A stretch of 64,000 nucleotides of DNA from Streptomyces gilvus (GTDB lineage: Bacteria > Actinomycetota > Actinomycetes > Streptomycetales > Streptomycetaceae). Numbering within the stretch: position 1 is the first letter of the stretch; each line of letters begins with the position of its first letter. Below the pieces are notes generated by a model. It was not told the origin of the DNA. It made no database searches and saw nothing but the letters and a program-made list of their open reading frames with translations. Positions 1 through 8,419 of this stretch are shown here, one piece after another. The stretch spans positions 1 to 64,000 of the forward strand of contig NZ_JAKWBE010000002.1 of assembly GCF_022513565.1 (NCBI RefSeq), read 5' to 3'. The position numbers were made by a program, and so were the translations under genes.

Positions 1-1078
1 TGGCGTATGCGGCCGGGAAACCGGTGCGCACGAACCAGGCGAAGATGTCACCGACACCGCTCTGCCCGGCTTCGTAGCCCCACAGACCCGGCAGGATCCC
101 GCCGTCCACCACCCCGCACATGCCCGGCACCACACCGTGCTGGTCGGAACTCATCACATGGCAGGTCGAGGTGCCCATGATGGCGACCATCTGACCCGGC
201 TCCACCGCCCCGGCGGCCGGTGCCGTCACATGCGCGTCGACATTGCCGACACACACCGCGATACCCTCCGGCAGCCCCGTCCACGCGGCAGCCTCAGCTG
301 TCAAGGTCCCTGCCGCGTCACCGAGTTGACCGATCGGGTGCTCCAGCTTGTCCGTCACGAAGTCGGCGAAGCCGGGGTTGAGGGCGGCGAGGTAGTCACG
401 GGAGGGATAACGCCCGTCCTGGTACTGCCCCTTGTAACCGGCGGTGCAGGCGTTGCGGACATACCTCCCGCACAACCGCCACACGATCCAGTCCGCCGCC
501 TCCACCCAGCGCTCCGTGCGCCGGTAGATCTCCGGGTCCTCCTCCAGCACCTGCAACGCCTTGGCGAACTCCCACTCCGAGGAGATCTTCCCGCCATACC
601 GCTCCAGCCACGGCTCCTTGCGCTCCGCCGCCAGCGCGTTGATCCGGTCCGCCTGACCCTGCGCGGCGTGATGGCGCCACAGCTTGACGTAGGCGTGCGG
701 GCGGGCACCGTACTCCGGCAGCTCGCACAGCGGCGTGCCGTCCGAAAGCACCGGCAACACCGTGCACGCGGTGAAGTCCGTGCCGATGCCGACCACTTGC
801 TCGGGACGGATCCCGGCAGCCGCCAGCGCCGCCGGCACCGCCTCACGCAGCACATCGATGTAGTCCGACGGCACCTGCAACGCCCAGTCCGGCGGCAGCC
901 GCGTACCGTCCGGCAGCTCACGGTCCAGGACCGCGTGCCCGTACGCGTGCTCGGCCGTCCCCAACTCGGCGCCGTCACGGACCCGGACCACCACAGCGCG
1001 GCCCGACAGGGTTCCGAAGTCCACACCCACGACGCAGGGTTCCGAGTTCGGGTATTCCTCGTCTCCGGTGTTCATCAT
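1..1078 (-). CDS. araB: Ribulokinase (FGGY carbohydrate kinase), 3' end beyond the window
   Basis: This gene phosphorylates L-ribulose to L-ribulose-5-phosphate in cytoplasmic L-arabinose catabolism. The N-terminus carries VGVDFGTLSGRA, the FGGY-family phosphate motif in its ribulokinase form, followed by GIGTDFTACTVLP and a WRHHAAQ segment typical of AraB. About 359 residues are present; the family is about 550-570 residues, so the C-terminal third lies off the left edge. Two ATGs are adjacent (1078 and 1075), both behind GAGGAGG, and the second has the more usual spacing. It lies about 110 bp downstream of the sugar permease in the same direction, so it is the fourth gene of the arabinose transporter operon. 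Family and context agree; the exact start is uncertain by one codon. Confidence 0.93.
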   Translation of the reverse strand, partial: MMNTGDEEYPNSEPCVVGVDFGTLSGRAVVVRVRDGAELGTAEHAYGHAVLDRELPDGTRLPPDWALQVPSDYIDVLREAVPAALAAAGIRPEQVVGIGTDFTACTVLPVLSDGTPLCELPEYGARPHAYVKLWRHHAAQGQADRINALAAERKEPWLERYGGKISSEWEFAKALQVLEEDPEIYRRTERWVEAADWIVWRLCGRYVRNACTAGYKGQYQDGRYPSRDYLAALNPGFADFVTDKLEHPIGQLGDAAGTLTAEAAAWTGLPEGIAVCVGNVDAHVTAPAAGAVEPGQMVAIMGTSTCHVMSSDQHGVVPGMCGVVDGGILPGLWGYEAGQSGVGDIFAWFVRTGFPAAYA

Positions 1079-1190
1079 CAGCCTCCTCCTCACAGACGTA
1101 TTCGACATGTCGACCATCGTTCGAGTTTCCGAAGACGCCGAGAGGGGCGGCAGGATCCTCGGTGGCGGACTCGACCGGCGTGTCGGGCGC

Positions 1191-2210
1191 TCAGGCGCGG
1201 CTTCGGCCGAAGTAGCGGGCGCGTACCCGGTCGAGCAGGATGGCGACGCCGAGGACCGCTCCCTGGACGACCTGCTGGTCGTAGGGGCTGACCTTGAGGG
1301 CGAGCAGACCGTTGGTGATGAACTCCAGCAGGATCGCGCCGGCCGCGATGCCGGCGATGCGGCCCTCGCCGCCGGACAGGGACATTCCGCCGACCACCGC
1401 GGCGGCGATCGCGGTCAGTTCCCAGCCCGCGCCCACGGAAGGGTCGGCGACGTTCATGCGGCCGATCACCAGGATGCCGACCACACCGGCCAGCACGGCG
1501 CTGGCGACGTAGGTGGAGGTGATGCGGCGGGCGGTCGGGATGCCCGCGAGGCGGGCGGCTTCCTTGTTGCCGCCGACGGCGTAGATCTGGCGGCCCACGT
1601 AGGTGCGTTCCAGGACGAACCAGGCGATGGCGGCGGCGCCGACGAAGAACAGGGCGGGGACCGGGATCTGGCCGATGTAGTACTGGCTGAGGTTGCTGAA
1701 CATCGGGTCGAGGTTGTTGATGGGCGAGCCGCTGGTGATGGCGAGCGCCATGCCCTGCGCGACGGTGTAGGTGACCAGGGTGATCACGAAGGGTGGCACG
1801 TTGAGGCGGGTGACCATGATGCCGTGCCACAGGCCGACGCAGGCCGTGATCACCAGCGTGAGAAGGATGGCCAGGGGGGCGGGCATGCCCTCGTTGACGT
1901 TCATCCAGGCGGCGAGGATGCCGGCCAGACCGGCCAGCGCGCCCACCGACAGGTCGATGCCGCCGGTGAGGATGACCAGGGACTCGCCGATGGCGAGGAT
2001 GCCGACCTGCGCCAGGTCCCGGCCCATCACCTGGAGGTTGCCCACCGCGGTGTAGGTGTCCGCGTTGGCCGCGATCCCGACGAAGACCAGCACGCAGGCG
2101 ATGATGACTCCCGCCTCGGGAGAGGCGGCGAGCTTACGGGCGAGACTCGCTACGGCCGGGCGCGGCTTGGGCGTGGCCTCCTCGGGTGCGAGCGTGCTCT
2201 GCGCGCTCAT
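1191..2210 (-). CDS. Arabinose/ribose-type ABC transporter permease
   Basis: Inner-membrane permease of a CUT2-class sugar importer (RbsC/AraH/XylH type), about 339 residues. After a soluble N-terminus with an LAxKLAA stretch, the protein has eight to ten hydrophobic segments. It contains the family loop GESLVILTGGIDLSVGA and a C-terminal ISGSLSLGGEGRIAG-like element (GGMSLSGGEGRI). The start at 2210 (MSAQSTL) was chosen because its ATG overlaps the TGA of the upstream ATPase gene in an ATGA arrangement, which implies translational coupling. An in-frame start further upstream would run about 180 bp into that gene. The linked ribulokinase and repressor make arabinose the likely substrate; the sequence alone does not separate arabinose from ribose or xylose. 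Confidence 0.92.
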   Translation of the reverse strand: MSAQSTLAPEEATPKPRPAVASLARKLAASPEAGVIIACVLVFVGIAANADTYTAVGNLQVMGRDLAQVGILAIGESLVILTGGIDLSVGALAGLAGILAAWMNVNEGMPAPLAILLTLVITACVGLWHGIMVTRLNVPPFVITLVTYTVAQGMALAITSGSPINNLDPMFSNLSQYYIGQIPVPALFFVGAAAIAWFVLERTYVGRQIYAVGGNKEAARLAGIPTARRITSTYVASAVLAGVVGILVIGRMNVADPSVGAGWELTAIAAAVVGGMSLSGGEGRIAGIAAGAILLEFITNGLLALKVSPYDQQVVQGAVLGVAILLDRVRARYFGRSRA

Positions 2211-3802
2211 GCTGTGGCTCCGTTCGTCAGTTCTTCCTGGTCGGGCTGTTCCCCGTCGGGCGTTTTCGGGTCGAGCGCGGACGTTCCGGCCGCGGCCGTC
2301 ATGATCTGTTCCTTGGTGGCGTCGGCCCGGTCGATGACCGTGACGACCCGGCCGTGGTTCATCACCGCGATGCGGTGGCAGATCCACAGCAGTTCCTCCA
2401 GTTCGGAGGAGGCGGCCACCACCGCCATGCCCTGTTCGGCCGCCCGGTCGATCAGCTTGTAGATCTCGGCCTTCGCGCCGACGTCCACGCCGCGGGTGGG
2501 TTCGTCGAGCAGCAGCAGGCGCGGTTCGGCGGCGAACGCGCGGCCGAAGATGGCGCGTTGCTGGTTGCCGCCGGACAGGGAGCCGATCGGCTGCTCCACC
2601 GACTGCATCCGCACATTCACGTTCTCGGCGATCTTCCGCGCCTCGGCGCGCTCGCGTCCCGGGCCGAGCAGGCCCCGGGTGCTGATCCGTTTGAGCACAG
2701 AGACAAGGACGTTGGAGCGGATCGACGCGAACAGGACGAGGGACTGCTCCTTGCGGTCCTCGGGGATCAGGGCGATCCCGGCCGCCACGCCGTCGCCCGC
2801 GCCGCGCGGGTGGTAGGACTCGCCGCCCAGCAGCATCCGGCCGCCCGTCGAGGGCTGCGCGCCGGCGATGGTGTGGACGAGGCGGCTGCGGCCGGAGCCC
2901 ATGAGCCCGGCCACGCCGAGGATCTCGCCCTCGCGCACTTCCACGTCGACCGGTCCCAGCCCGTCCGCGGTCAGGCCCTCGACCCGGAGCAGAACCGGGC
3001 TGGTCGCGGGCGGTGCCTTCGGCTCGCCCTGCGCGACCTCGCCGCCGACCATCTCCCGGATGAGGCGTTCCTCGGTGGCCTCGGCCGGTTCGAGGTCGGC
3101 CACCAGCCTGCCGTTGCGCAGCACCAGCACGCGGTCGCTGATGTCGCGGACCTCGTCGAGACGGTGCCCGATGAACAGCACCGTGCCGCCCCGCTCGGCG
3201 AGTTGCCGGGCCAGGCCCAGGACCATCTCGGCCTCGATGGGCCCCAGGGAGGAGGTGGGTTCGTCCAGGATCAGCAGCTTGGGTTCGCGGCCCCAGGCCT
3301 TGGCGATCTCGATCATCTGCCGGGTCGGCACCGGAAGGGTGCGCACCTCCCGGCTGACCGGGATCGTCTTGGCGGACAGCCCGATCTCCGCCAGCATCGC
3401 CTCCGCCTCGGCCCGCTGCGCCGCACGGTCCACGAGCAGCCGCCGCTTCGACTGGCGCGGCCGGCGGCCCAGCAGCAGGTTCTCCGCCACCGAGAGCTGT
3501 CCGACCAGCGGGAACTCCTGCGAGACCATGGCGATGCCGAGCTGCCCGGCCGCCTCGGTGGACCCCGCGGCGAGGGGTTGGCCGTCGATGAGGATCTCGC
3601 CGCCGTCCCGGTGGACCGAGCCGGCCAGCGTGCCCATCAGCGTGGATTTTCCGGCGCCGTTCTCACCGACCACGCCGATCACCTGGCCGGCGTACAGGTC
3701 GAGTTCGGGCAGGTCGAGGACGCGCACCGGCCCGTAGGACTTGTGGACCCCCCGCAGCCGCGCGGTGACCGCGCGGCCCGGGGCGTTCTGGGTGGCCGTC
3801 AT
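2207..3802 (-). CDS. Sugar ABC transporter ATP-binding protein (two fused ATPase domains)
   Basis: Cytoplasmic ATPase energising the CUT2 sugar importer (AraG/RbsA/MglA type), 531 residues as usual for the family. Domain 1 has Walker A GENGAGKST, a Q-loop (SQEFPLV) and Walker B LLILDEPTSSL. Domain 2 has the degenerate nucleotide site GLMGSGRSRLV, signature LSGGNQQRAIFG and LLLDEPTRGVDVGAK. The weakened second Walker A is a standard trait of this family, not damage. It sits between the binding protein (2-bp gap) and the permease (ATGA overlap), so the three are co-transcribed and translationally linked. A short acidic tail rich in Asp/Glu (DPKTPDGEQPDQEE) follows domain 2. Confidence 0.95.
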   Translation of the reverse strand: MTATQNAPGRAVTARLRGVHKSYGPVRVLDLPELDLYAGQVIGVVGENGAGKSTLMGTLAGSVHRDGGEILIDGQPLAAGSTEAAGQLGIAMVSQEFPLVGQLSVAENLLLGRRPRQSKRRLLVDRAAQRAEAEAMLAEIGLSAKTIPVSREVRTLPVPTRQMIEIAKAWGREPKLLILDEPTSSLGPIEAEMVLGLARQLAERGGTVLFIGHRLDEVRDISDRVLVLRNGRLVADLEPAEATEERLIREMVGGEVAQGEPKAPPATSPVLLRVEGLTADGLGPVDVEVREGEILGVAGLMGSGRSRLVHTIAGAQPSTGGRMLLGGESYHPRGAGDGVAAGIALIPEDRKEQSLVLFASIRSNVLVSVLKRISTRGLLGPGRERAEARKIAENVNVRMQSVEQPIGSLSGGNQQRAIFGRAFAAEPRLLLLDEPTRGVDVGAKAEIYKLIDRAAEQGMAVVAASSELEELLWICHRIAVMNHGRVVTVIDRADATKEQIMTAAAGTSALDPKTPDGEQPDQEELTNGATA

Positions 3803-3804
3803 GC

Positions 3805-4956
3805 TCAGCCGATCCCGAGCTGCGACTCGAGGGACTGGTAGGCGCTCAGGTCGGACTTGGTGACCAGGCCCACGCCGGAGCTCAGGGTCGAGCCGTCCTT
3901 CTCCAGGTACGGCTTGACGATCGCCATCGTCTTGGCCTTGCCCAGCACCTTCTCCGCGGCCAGGAGGTACGCCCCGGTGTAGCCCTGCTGGTAGGGCATC
4001 TGTACCACGGTCCCGGAGATCACGCCGGACTGGATGAACTTCAGCGTCTGGGCGTCGGAGTCGTCGGAGACGATGTGCACGGACGCGGTCTTGCCCGCCG
4101 AGGTCACCGCCTGCGCCAGCGCGGGACCGTCGTAGGAGTAGACGCCGTACAGACCGGTCACGTCGGGGTTGTTCGCCAGGATGGTCTCGGCGTCCGACGT
4201 CGCCGTGCTGGCCTGGAGGTTGTCGTTGACCTTCTGCGCGACCGTGATCTGGGTGCCCTTGAGAGCGGCCTCGAAGCCCGCGATGCGCTGGGTGGCGTTC
4301 GACGCGGTGAGCGAGCCGACCAGGATCGCCACCTTGCCCTTGCCGCCGAGCACCTGCTTCATCGCCGTGCCCGCCTGGAAACCGGCGGTGTAGTTCGGGG
4401 TGCCCAGGTACAGCGAGGCGGCGTCGGTGCCCGGCAGCGGCGAGTCGATCGCCAGCACGTCGATGCCCTTCTGCACATCGGTGTGGATGGTCCCCGCGGC
4501 CGAGGTCGGGTCGATCGCCGAGATCGAGTAACCGGTCACGCCCTGCGAGCGCAGGGTCTCAAGCTCCGAGTTCTGCTCCGTCAACTTGCCGTTGGGCGGG
4601 GCGAAGTAGGTGCACTTGCTCTTCGCGATGCCGAGGTCGGAGCAGCCCTTGAGGAAGCCGACCTGGCCCGCCTTCCAGTAGTCGGCGGCCACGTTGACGA
4701 CCATCGCGATGTCGACCTTGGACAGGTCCTTGCCGGCCAGGTCGGCCTTGAGCGCCGCGTCGAGCTTGGCCAGGCTCGTCTGGTTGAAGGTGACCGACCC
4801 GGACAGGGCGACCGGGGCCGCGCTGGGGCTCGACGAGCCGGAGCCGGCCGAGCTGGAGGAGCTGCCGGAGTTCTTGGAGCAGCCGGCTGCGGCGAGCGAG
4901 ATGAGCACCGCTGTCGCGGCGATCACGGTGCGGGACCTTCTGCTACGGATCATCAT
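3805..4956 (-). CDS. Sugar-binding lipoprotein of the arabinose ABC importer
   Basis: Extracytoplasmic solute-binding protein of the periplasmic-binding-protein type I fold (Peripla_BP_4), 383 residues. The N-terminus RSRRSRT is followed by a hydrophobic segment and lipobox LAAAGC, so Cys is the predicted lipidated residue. A Ser/Gly/Pro linker of about 20 residues follows. The fold includes GYSISAIDPTS, VLAIDSPLPG and VHIVSDDSDAQ, as in ribose/arabinose binders. First gene of the transporter operon, preceded by about 300 bp that holds operator-like copies of the LacI-family site, which suggests direct repression by the neighbouring regulator. Substrate is inferred from the linked ribulokinase. 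Confidence 0.93.
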   Translation of the reverse strand: MMIRSRRSRTVIAATAVLISLAAAGCSKNSGSSSSSAGSGSSSPSAAPVALSGSVTFNQTSLAKLDAALKADLAGKDLSKVDIAMVVNVAADYWKAGQVGFLKGCSDLGIAKSKCTYFAPPNGKLTEQNSELETLRSQGVTGYSISAIDPTSAAGTIHTDVQKGIDVLAIDSPLPGTDAASLYLGTPNYTAGFQAGTAMKQVLGGKGKVAILVGSLTASNATQRIAGFEAALKGTQITVAQKVNDNLQASTATSDAETILANNPDVTGLYGVYSYDGPALAQAVTSAGKTASVHIVSDDSDAQTLKFIQSGVISGTVVQMPYQQGYTGAYLLAAEKVLGKAKTMAIVKPYLEKDGSTLSSGVGLVTKSDLSAYQSLESQLGIG

Positions 4957-5175
4957 TGATCTGCGCCCTTCTAGGTTTTCGGGGTTGCGGAGCCCACGGC
5001 CGGGAGCGGAGGTGGGCGGGTGGGGATGACGGGGCCGCGGACGGGCATGCCGGAGCGTCCCGGGAAGGGGGGTGCGTTTGGTCCACGGCGGAGCGGTACG
5101 AGGCTCAGGGAGGCGCTCGTCGCAGCGGTGGGGCGGGGCTGACGGCGCGGGACCGAATGGCTGGCGGTCAGTCAG

Positions 5176-5222
5176 ATCTGACGCTCAACCGGCAATGAAA
5201 TCAGTCGGGTTGACGTTCACAC
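5176..5222 (-). promoter_or_regulatory. Tandem operator-like sites upstream of the sugar transporter operon
   Basis: On the minus strand GTGTGAACGTCAACCC (5207-5222) matches 11 of 16 positions of the reverse complement of the operator before the GH54 gene (TTGTGAGCGTTAACAA). A weaker copy sharing GAGCGTCA lies at 5176-5191, about 31 bp away (three helical turns). Both have a CG centre as expected for LacI-family proteins. They lie 220-265 bp upstream of the binding-protein start, so either the leader is long or the promoter is close to these sites. Binding is inferred. Confidence 0.5.
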
Positions 5223-5254
5223 TGATGGGCAGCAGTCCATACGGACTCCCTCAT

Positions 5255-6286
5255 TCAGGGTCGGGGTCGGGTCGCCGAGGTGCGCACCACGAGGTTGGGC
5301 GGGATGACGATGTGGTGGGCCTCTTCGACCACCTGCGGGCCGGCGTCGGGGTCTCCGACGATCTCGATCAGCAGCCGCAGGGCGCGCCGGCCGAGTTCGT
5401 CGAAGTCCTGGCGGACGCTGGTCAGCGACGGGCCGAAGTACTCGGTCTCCGGCATGTCGTCGAAACCCACCACGCTGATGTCCTCGGGCACCCGCAGCCC
5501 GGCCTGCTGCAGGGCCCGCAGCAGGCCGAGTGCCATGTGGTCGTTGGCGCAGAAGACCGCCGTGACATCGGGGTCGGTGGCGATCCGCCGGCCGAGCTCG
5601 TATCCGGTGCGGGCCGTCCAGTCGACACCCGCGAGCGGCTCGGGCACCTCGGCGCCCCGCTTTTCCAGGGTGTTGCGCCAACCGGCCTCGCGTTCCTGCG
5701 CGTCGAGCCAGGAACGCGGTCCGACCAGGTGGTGCACCGTGCGATGGCCGAGGTCCAGCAGGTAGTTGGTGGCGAGTTCGGCACCCGCCTCGTTGTCCAC
5801 GGCCACCGAGGCCAGCGCGGCGTGGGTCCCGCAGCCGACCGCGACGAGGGGCACGTCCGAGGGGACGTTCGCCAGTGCGGCGATCGCGGAGGTCTGCGGC
5901 GCGATCACGATGATTCCCTCGACACCCTGGTCGCGCAGCCGGTCCACGGCGTCCAGTACGGACCGCCGGTCGAGTGTGCCGACGGCGGCCACGGTGACGA
6001 AGTACTCGTGCTGCCGGGCCGCCTGCTCGATGCCGTAGAGCATGCAGGCCGGGCCGTACAGCGTGGTGTTGAAGCTGATCACACCCAGGGTGCGGGTGCG
6101 GCGGGTCGCCAGGGTGCGGGCGGCGGCGTTGGGGCGGTAGCCGAGCTCGCGGACCGCGGCCAGGACCCGGTCCCGGGTGGCGGCCCGTACGTTCGGGTGG
6201 TCGTGGAGGACCCGCGAGACGGTCTGGTGCGACACGCCCGCGAGCCGGGCCACGTCCGCCATCACCGGTGCGCGTTCCGTGTCCAT
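5255..6286 (-). CDS. LacI-family repressor, probable arabinose regulon regulator
   Basis: DNA-binding transcriptional repressor, about 343 residues. The N-terminal helix-turn-helix and hinge read VMADVARLAGVSHQTVSRVLHDHPNV, and the remainder is a periplasmic-binding-protein-like effector domain (GCGTHAALASVAVDNEAGAE; DISVVGFDDMPETEYFGP). The start at 6286 (MDTERAP) has AGGAGG at good spacing; an in-frame GTG 15 bp upstream would put this ribosome site inside the gene. A CG-centred operator lies 31 bp upstream, indicating autoregulation, and matching sites precede the GH54 gene and, more weakly, the transporter. Effector is unknown but probably L-arabinose or an arabinoside. Confidence 0.92.
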   Translation of the reverse strand: MDTERAPVMADVARLAGVSHQTVSRVLHDHPNVRAATRDRVLAAVRELGYRPNAAARTLATRRTRTLGVISFNTTLYGPACMLYGIEQAARQHEYFVTVAAVGTLDRRSVLDAVDRLRDQGVEGIIVIAPQTSAIAALANVPSDVPLVAVGCGTHAALASVAVDNEAGAELATNYLLDLGHRTVHHLVGPRSWLDAQEREAGWRNTLEKRGAEVPEPLAGVDWTARTGYELGRRIATDPDVTAVFCANDHMALGLLRALQQAGLRVPEDISVVGFDDMPETEYFGPSLTSVRQDFDELGRRALRLLIEIVGDPDAGPQVVEEAHHIVIPPNLVVRTSATRPRP

Positions 6287-6316
6287 GCTCCACCTCCTCA
6301 CTGGCTGTCGTGGGAA

Positions 6317-6332
6317 TTGTTAACGCACACAA
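6317..6332. promoter_or_regulatory. LacI-family operator upstream of the repressor gene
   Basis: The 16-bp site TTGTTAACGCACACAA has a CG centre and differs at one base from the site at 6676-6691; both are followed by TCCG. It lies 31 bp upstream of the repressor start. Conservation between two separate promoters is the evidence; autorepression is inferred. Confidence 0.72.
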
Positions 6333-6493
6333 TCCGGAGGGGTCAAGGCATGAGAAGGACCTGTCCTCGAATGCTCCGACAGCGTTGCCATGGGCGGGGA
6401 ATCCCTAACGAGCTGCGGTTTTCCCTTGTCGCGATCCGCCGCCGAGCCACCAATACGCGGCCGGGGAGGCAGAGTTCAAAGCTTTTGTTTCCA

Positions 6494-6544
6494 CTCTCTT
6501 GACTGTTCAAGAGAGTTGACCGGCTATTCATCCCAGCGTAGAAA
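6494..6544 (+). promoter_or_regulatory. Perfect inverted repeat beside a promoter-like sequence
   Basis: A 22-bp inverted repeat (arms CTCTCTTGA and TCAAGAGAG, loop CTGT; 6494-6515) lies directly against TTGACC (6516-6521). TAGAAA follows after 17 bp, so the layout resembles an operator abutting a -35/-10 promoter on the plus strand. The surroundings are AT-richer than the genes. The first gene downstream is the GH54 enzyme about 230 bp away, with the LacI site in between. Binding protein unknown. Confidence 0.45.
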
Positions 6545-6675
6545 GACGGAGTCGCGAGACCGGGCGATCACCCCATCCGCCCGAGTATAGAGCCGCACGT
6601 GCCCCGCCAAAGCCGCACCCCCCACCCCCGCTCCCCTGACGCTTCCGGATGAGTAACGGCGTCCGACGGGCTCGC

Positions 6676-6691
6676 TTGTTAACGCTCACAA
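6676..6691. promoter_or_regulatory. LacI-family operator upstream of the GH54 arabinofuranosidase
   Basis: The 16-bp imperfect palindrome TTGTTAACGCTCACAA is almost identical to the site before the repressor gene, including the flanking TCCG. It lies 81 bp upstream of the GH54 start codon, compatible with repression of that promoter. This ties extracellular arabinan breakdown to the transporter repressor. Confidence 0.72.
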
Positions 6692-6772
6692 TCCGCTCGT
6701 CCGCAGACGGCGGACCTCCCCCTGCCCCTCCGCACGCCGCGGGGCCGGCACGCACGACGGAAGAGGTTCACA

Positions 6773-8269
6773 GTGACAGTCAGACACCTGAGAGGTCTCC
6801 GGCTCAGGGTGGTGGGCGCGGTCCTCGCCCTCCTCGCCGGCATCCTGGCCGCGGCCATCGGCACCGCGGGCACGGCCCAGGCCGCCTCGTCCCTCCCCTG
6901 TGACGTCTACGCCGCCGCGGGCACGCCCTGCGTCGCCGCGCACAGCACCACGCGGGCGCTGTTCGCCTCGTACAGCGGAGCGCTCTACCAGGTCAAGCGT
7001 CTGTCCGACAGCACCACCACGAACATCGGGACGCTCACCGCCGGCGGCTACGCCAACGCGGCGGCCCAGGACTCCTTCTGCTCCGGCACGGAGTGCGTCA
7101 TCACCGAGATCTTCGACCAGAGCGGTGAGGGCAACAACCTCACCGTCGAGGGTCCGGGCGGCAACGGCGGGCAGGACGTCGGCGCCATCGCGAACGCCCT
7201 GCCCGTCACGGCGGGCGGCCACAAGGTCTACGGCGTCTCCGTGCAGGCCGGCGTCGGCTACCGCGACAACAGCACCACGGGGATCGCCACCGGCAGCCGG
7301 CCGGAGGGCACCTACATGGTCACCAGCGGCCACCACGTCGACGGCAACTGCTGCTTCGACTACGGCAACGCCGAGACCAACAGCAAGGACACCGGCAACG
7401 GCCACATGGACGCCGTCAACTTCGGCACCGAGTGCTGGTTCACGCCCTGCTCCGGATCCGGCCCCTGGGTCATGGCGGACCTGGAGAACGGCCTGTTCGC
7501 CGGCGGAAACGGCACCAACAGCAACAACACGGGCAACTCCAGCACGTTCGTCACGGCGCTGGAGAAGAACAACGGCACCACCACCTACGCCATCAAGGAC
7601 GGCAACGCCCAGTCCGGCACCCTGAAGACCGACTACAACGGCAGCCTGCCGACCACCACCGGCTACATGCCGATGCACAAGGAGGGCGCGATCGTCCTCG
7701 GCACCGGCGGCGACGACAGCAACTGGTCCGACGGCTCGTTCTTCGAGGGCGTCATGACCTCCGGCTACCCGACCGACGCTGCCGACAACGCGGTGCAGGC
7801 CAACATCGTCTCGGTCGGCTACACCCAGTCCGCCCAGACCTTCCCCGTCACCGGCACCGCCTACCGGCTGACCAACCCCAACAGCGGCAAGGTGCTGGAC
7901 GCCGTCAACTGCGGCACCGCCAACGGCACCGCCGTCGACCTGTGGTCCTCCCTCGGCAACACCTGCCAGCAGTGGAAGTTCGCCGGCGCCGGCAACGGCC
8001 ACTACACCATCACCAACGTCAACAGCGGCACGGTCCTGGACGACAAGAACTGCGGCATCAGCAACGGCACCGCGGCGCAGCTGTGGGCGGCACTGGGCAA
8101 CACCTGCCAGCAGTGGGACGTCACCCCGGCCGGCGGCCACTACACGATCACCAACGTCAACAGCGGCATGACCCTCGACGTGGCGAACTGCGGCACCGCC
8201 AACGGCACGTCCGTGCGCCAGTGGGCGCAGCTGGACAACGTCTGCCAGCAGTGGGACATCGCGCCCTGA
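6773..8269 (+). CDS. Secreted GH54 alpha-L-arabinofuranosidase with ricin-type lectin domain
   Basis: Exported enzyme that releases arabinofuranose side chains from arabinoxylan or arabinan; 498 residues. A signal peptide (RGLRLRVVGAVLALLAG... cleaved after AQA near residue 38) is followed by the GH54 catalytic beta-sandwich with PCDVYAAAGTPCVAAHSTTRAL, three adjacent-cysteine disulfide motifs (GNCCFD) and the nucleophile segment WVMADLENGLF (Glu238). The late motif GGDDSNWSDGSFFEGV holds the expected acid/base Asp. From about residue 360 there are three CBM13/ricin-B repeats with CQQW ends. Fungal GH54 enzymes carry CBM42, so CBM13 here is a different binding module. A promoter operator for the LacI repressor and a strong 3' hairpin frame the gene. 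Confidence 0.93.
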   Translation: MTVRHLRGLRLRVVGAVLALLAGILAAAIGTAGTAQAASSLPCDVYAAAGTPCVAAHSTTRALFASYSGALYQVKRLSDSTTTNIGTLTAGGYANAAAQDSFCSGTECVITEIFDQSGEGNNLTVEGPGGNGGQDVGAIANALPVTAGGHKVYGVSVQAGVGYRDNSTTGIATGSRPEGTYMVTSGHHVDGNCCFDYGNAETNSKDTGNGHMDAVNFGTECWFTPCSGSGPWVMADLENGLFAGGNGTNSNNTGNSSTFVTALEKNNGTTTYAIKDGNAQSGTLKTDYNGSLPTTTGYMPMHKEGAIVLGTGGDDSNWSDGSFFEGVMTSGYPTDAADNAVQANIVSVGYTQSAQTFPVTGTAYRLTNPNSGKVLDAVNCGTANGTAVDLWSSLGNTCQQWKFAGAGNGHYTITNVNSGTVLDDKNCGISNGTAAQLWAALGNTCQQWDVTPAGGHYTITNVNSGMTLDVANCGTANGTSVRQWAQLDNVCQQWDIAP

Positions 8270-8288
8270 TCTGAACGACCGCTCATCG

Positions 8289-8321
8289 ACGGCCCGTCGG
8301 TCCTCCCCGCCGACGGGCCGT
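8289..8321 (+). terminator. Hairpin terminator after the GH54 gene
   Basis: Perfect 12-bp arms (ACGGCCCGTCGG / CCGACGGGCCGT) enclose a 9-nt loop 20 bp past the stop codon. There is no long T-tract, as is common for GC-rich actinobacterial terminators. Confidence 0.75.
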
Positions 8322-8419
8322 GTCCCCCTCCGTCGTTCCTGACCGTTTCCCTCCTTTCCTGATCGTCTTTCTCCCTCGCAGAGTTCTCCCCGGCCGATTC
8401 GTCTCACAAAGGAACCCGC

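Noticed and set aside
137..1291. Long plus-strand frame over the ribulokinase gene
   Set aside because: Arg/His/Pro-rich antisense frame of a high-GC gene; the minus strand carries clear kinase motifs and a ribosome site.
2207..3802. Damaged second Walker A in the sugar ATPase
   Set aside because: GLMGSGRSR in the second half is the usual degenerate form in CUT2 ATPases, not a mutation.
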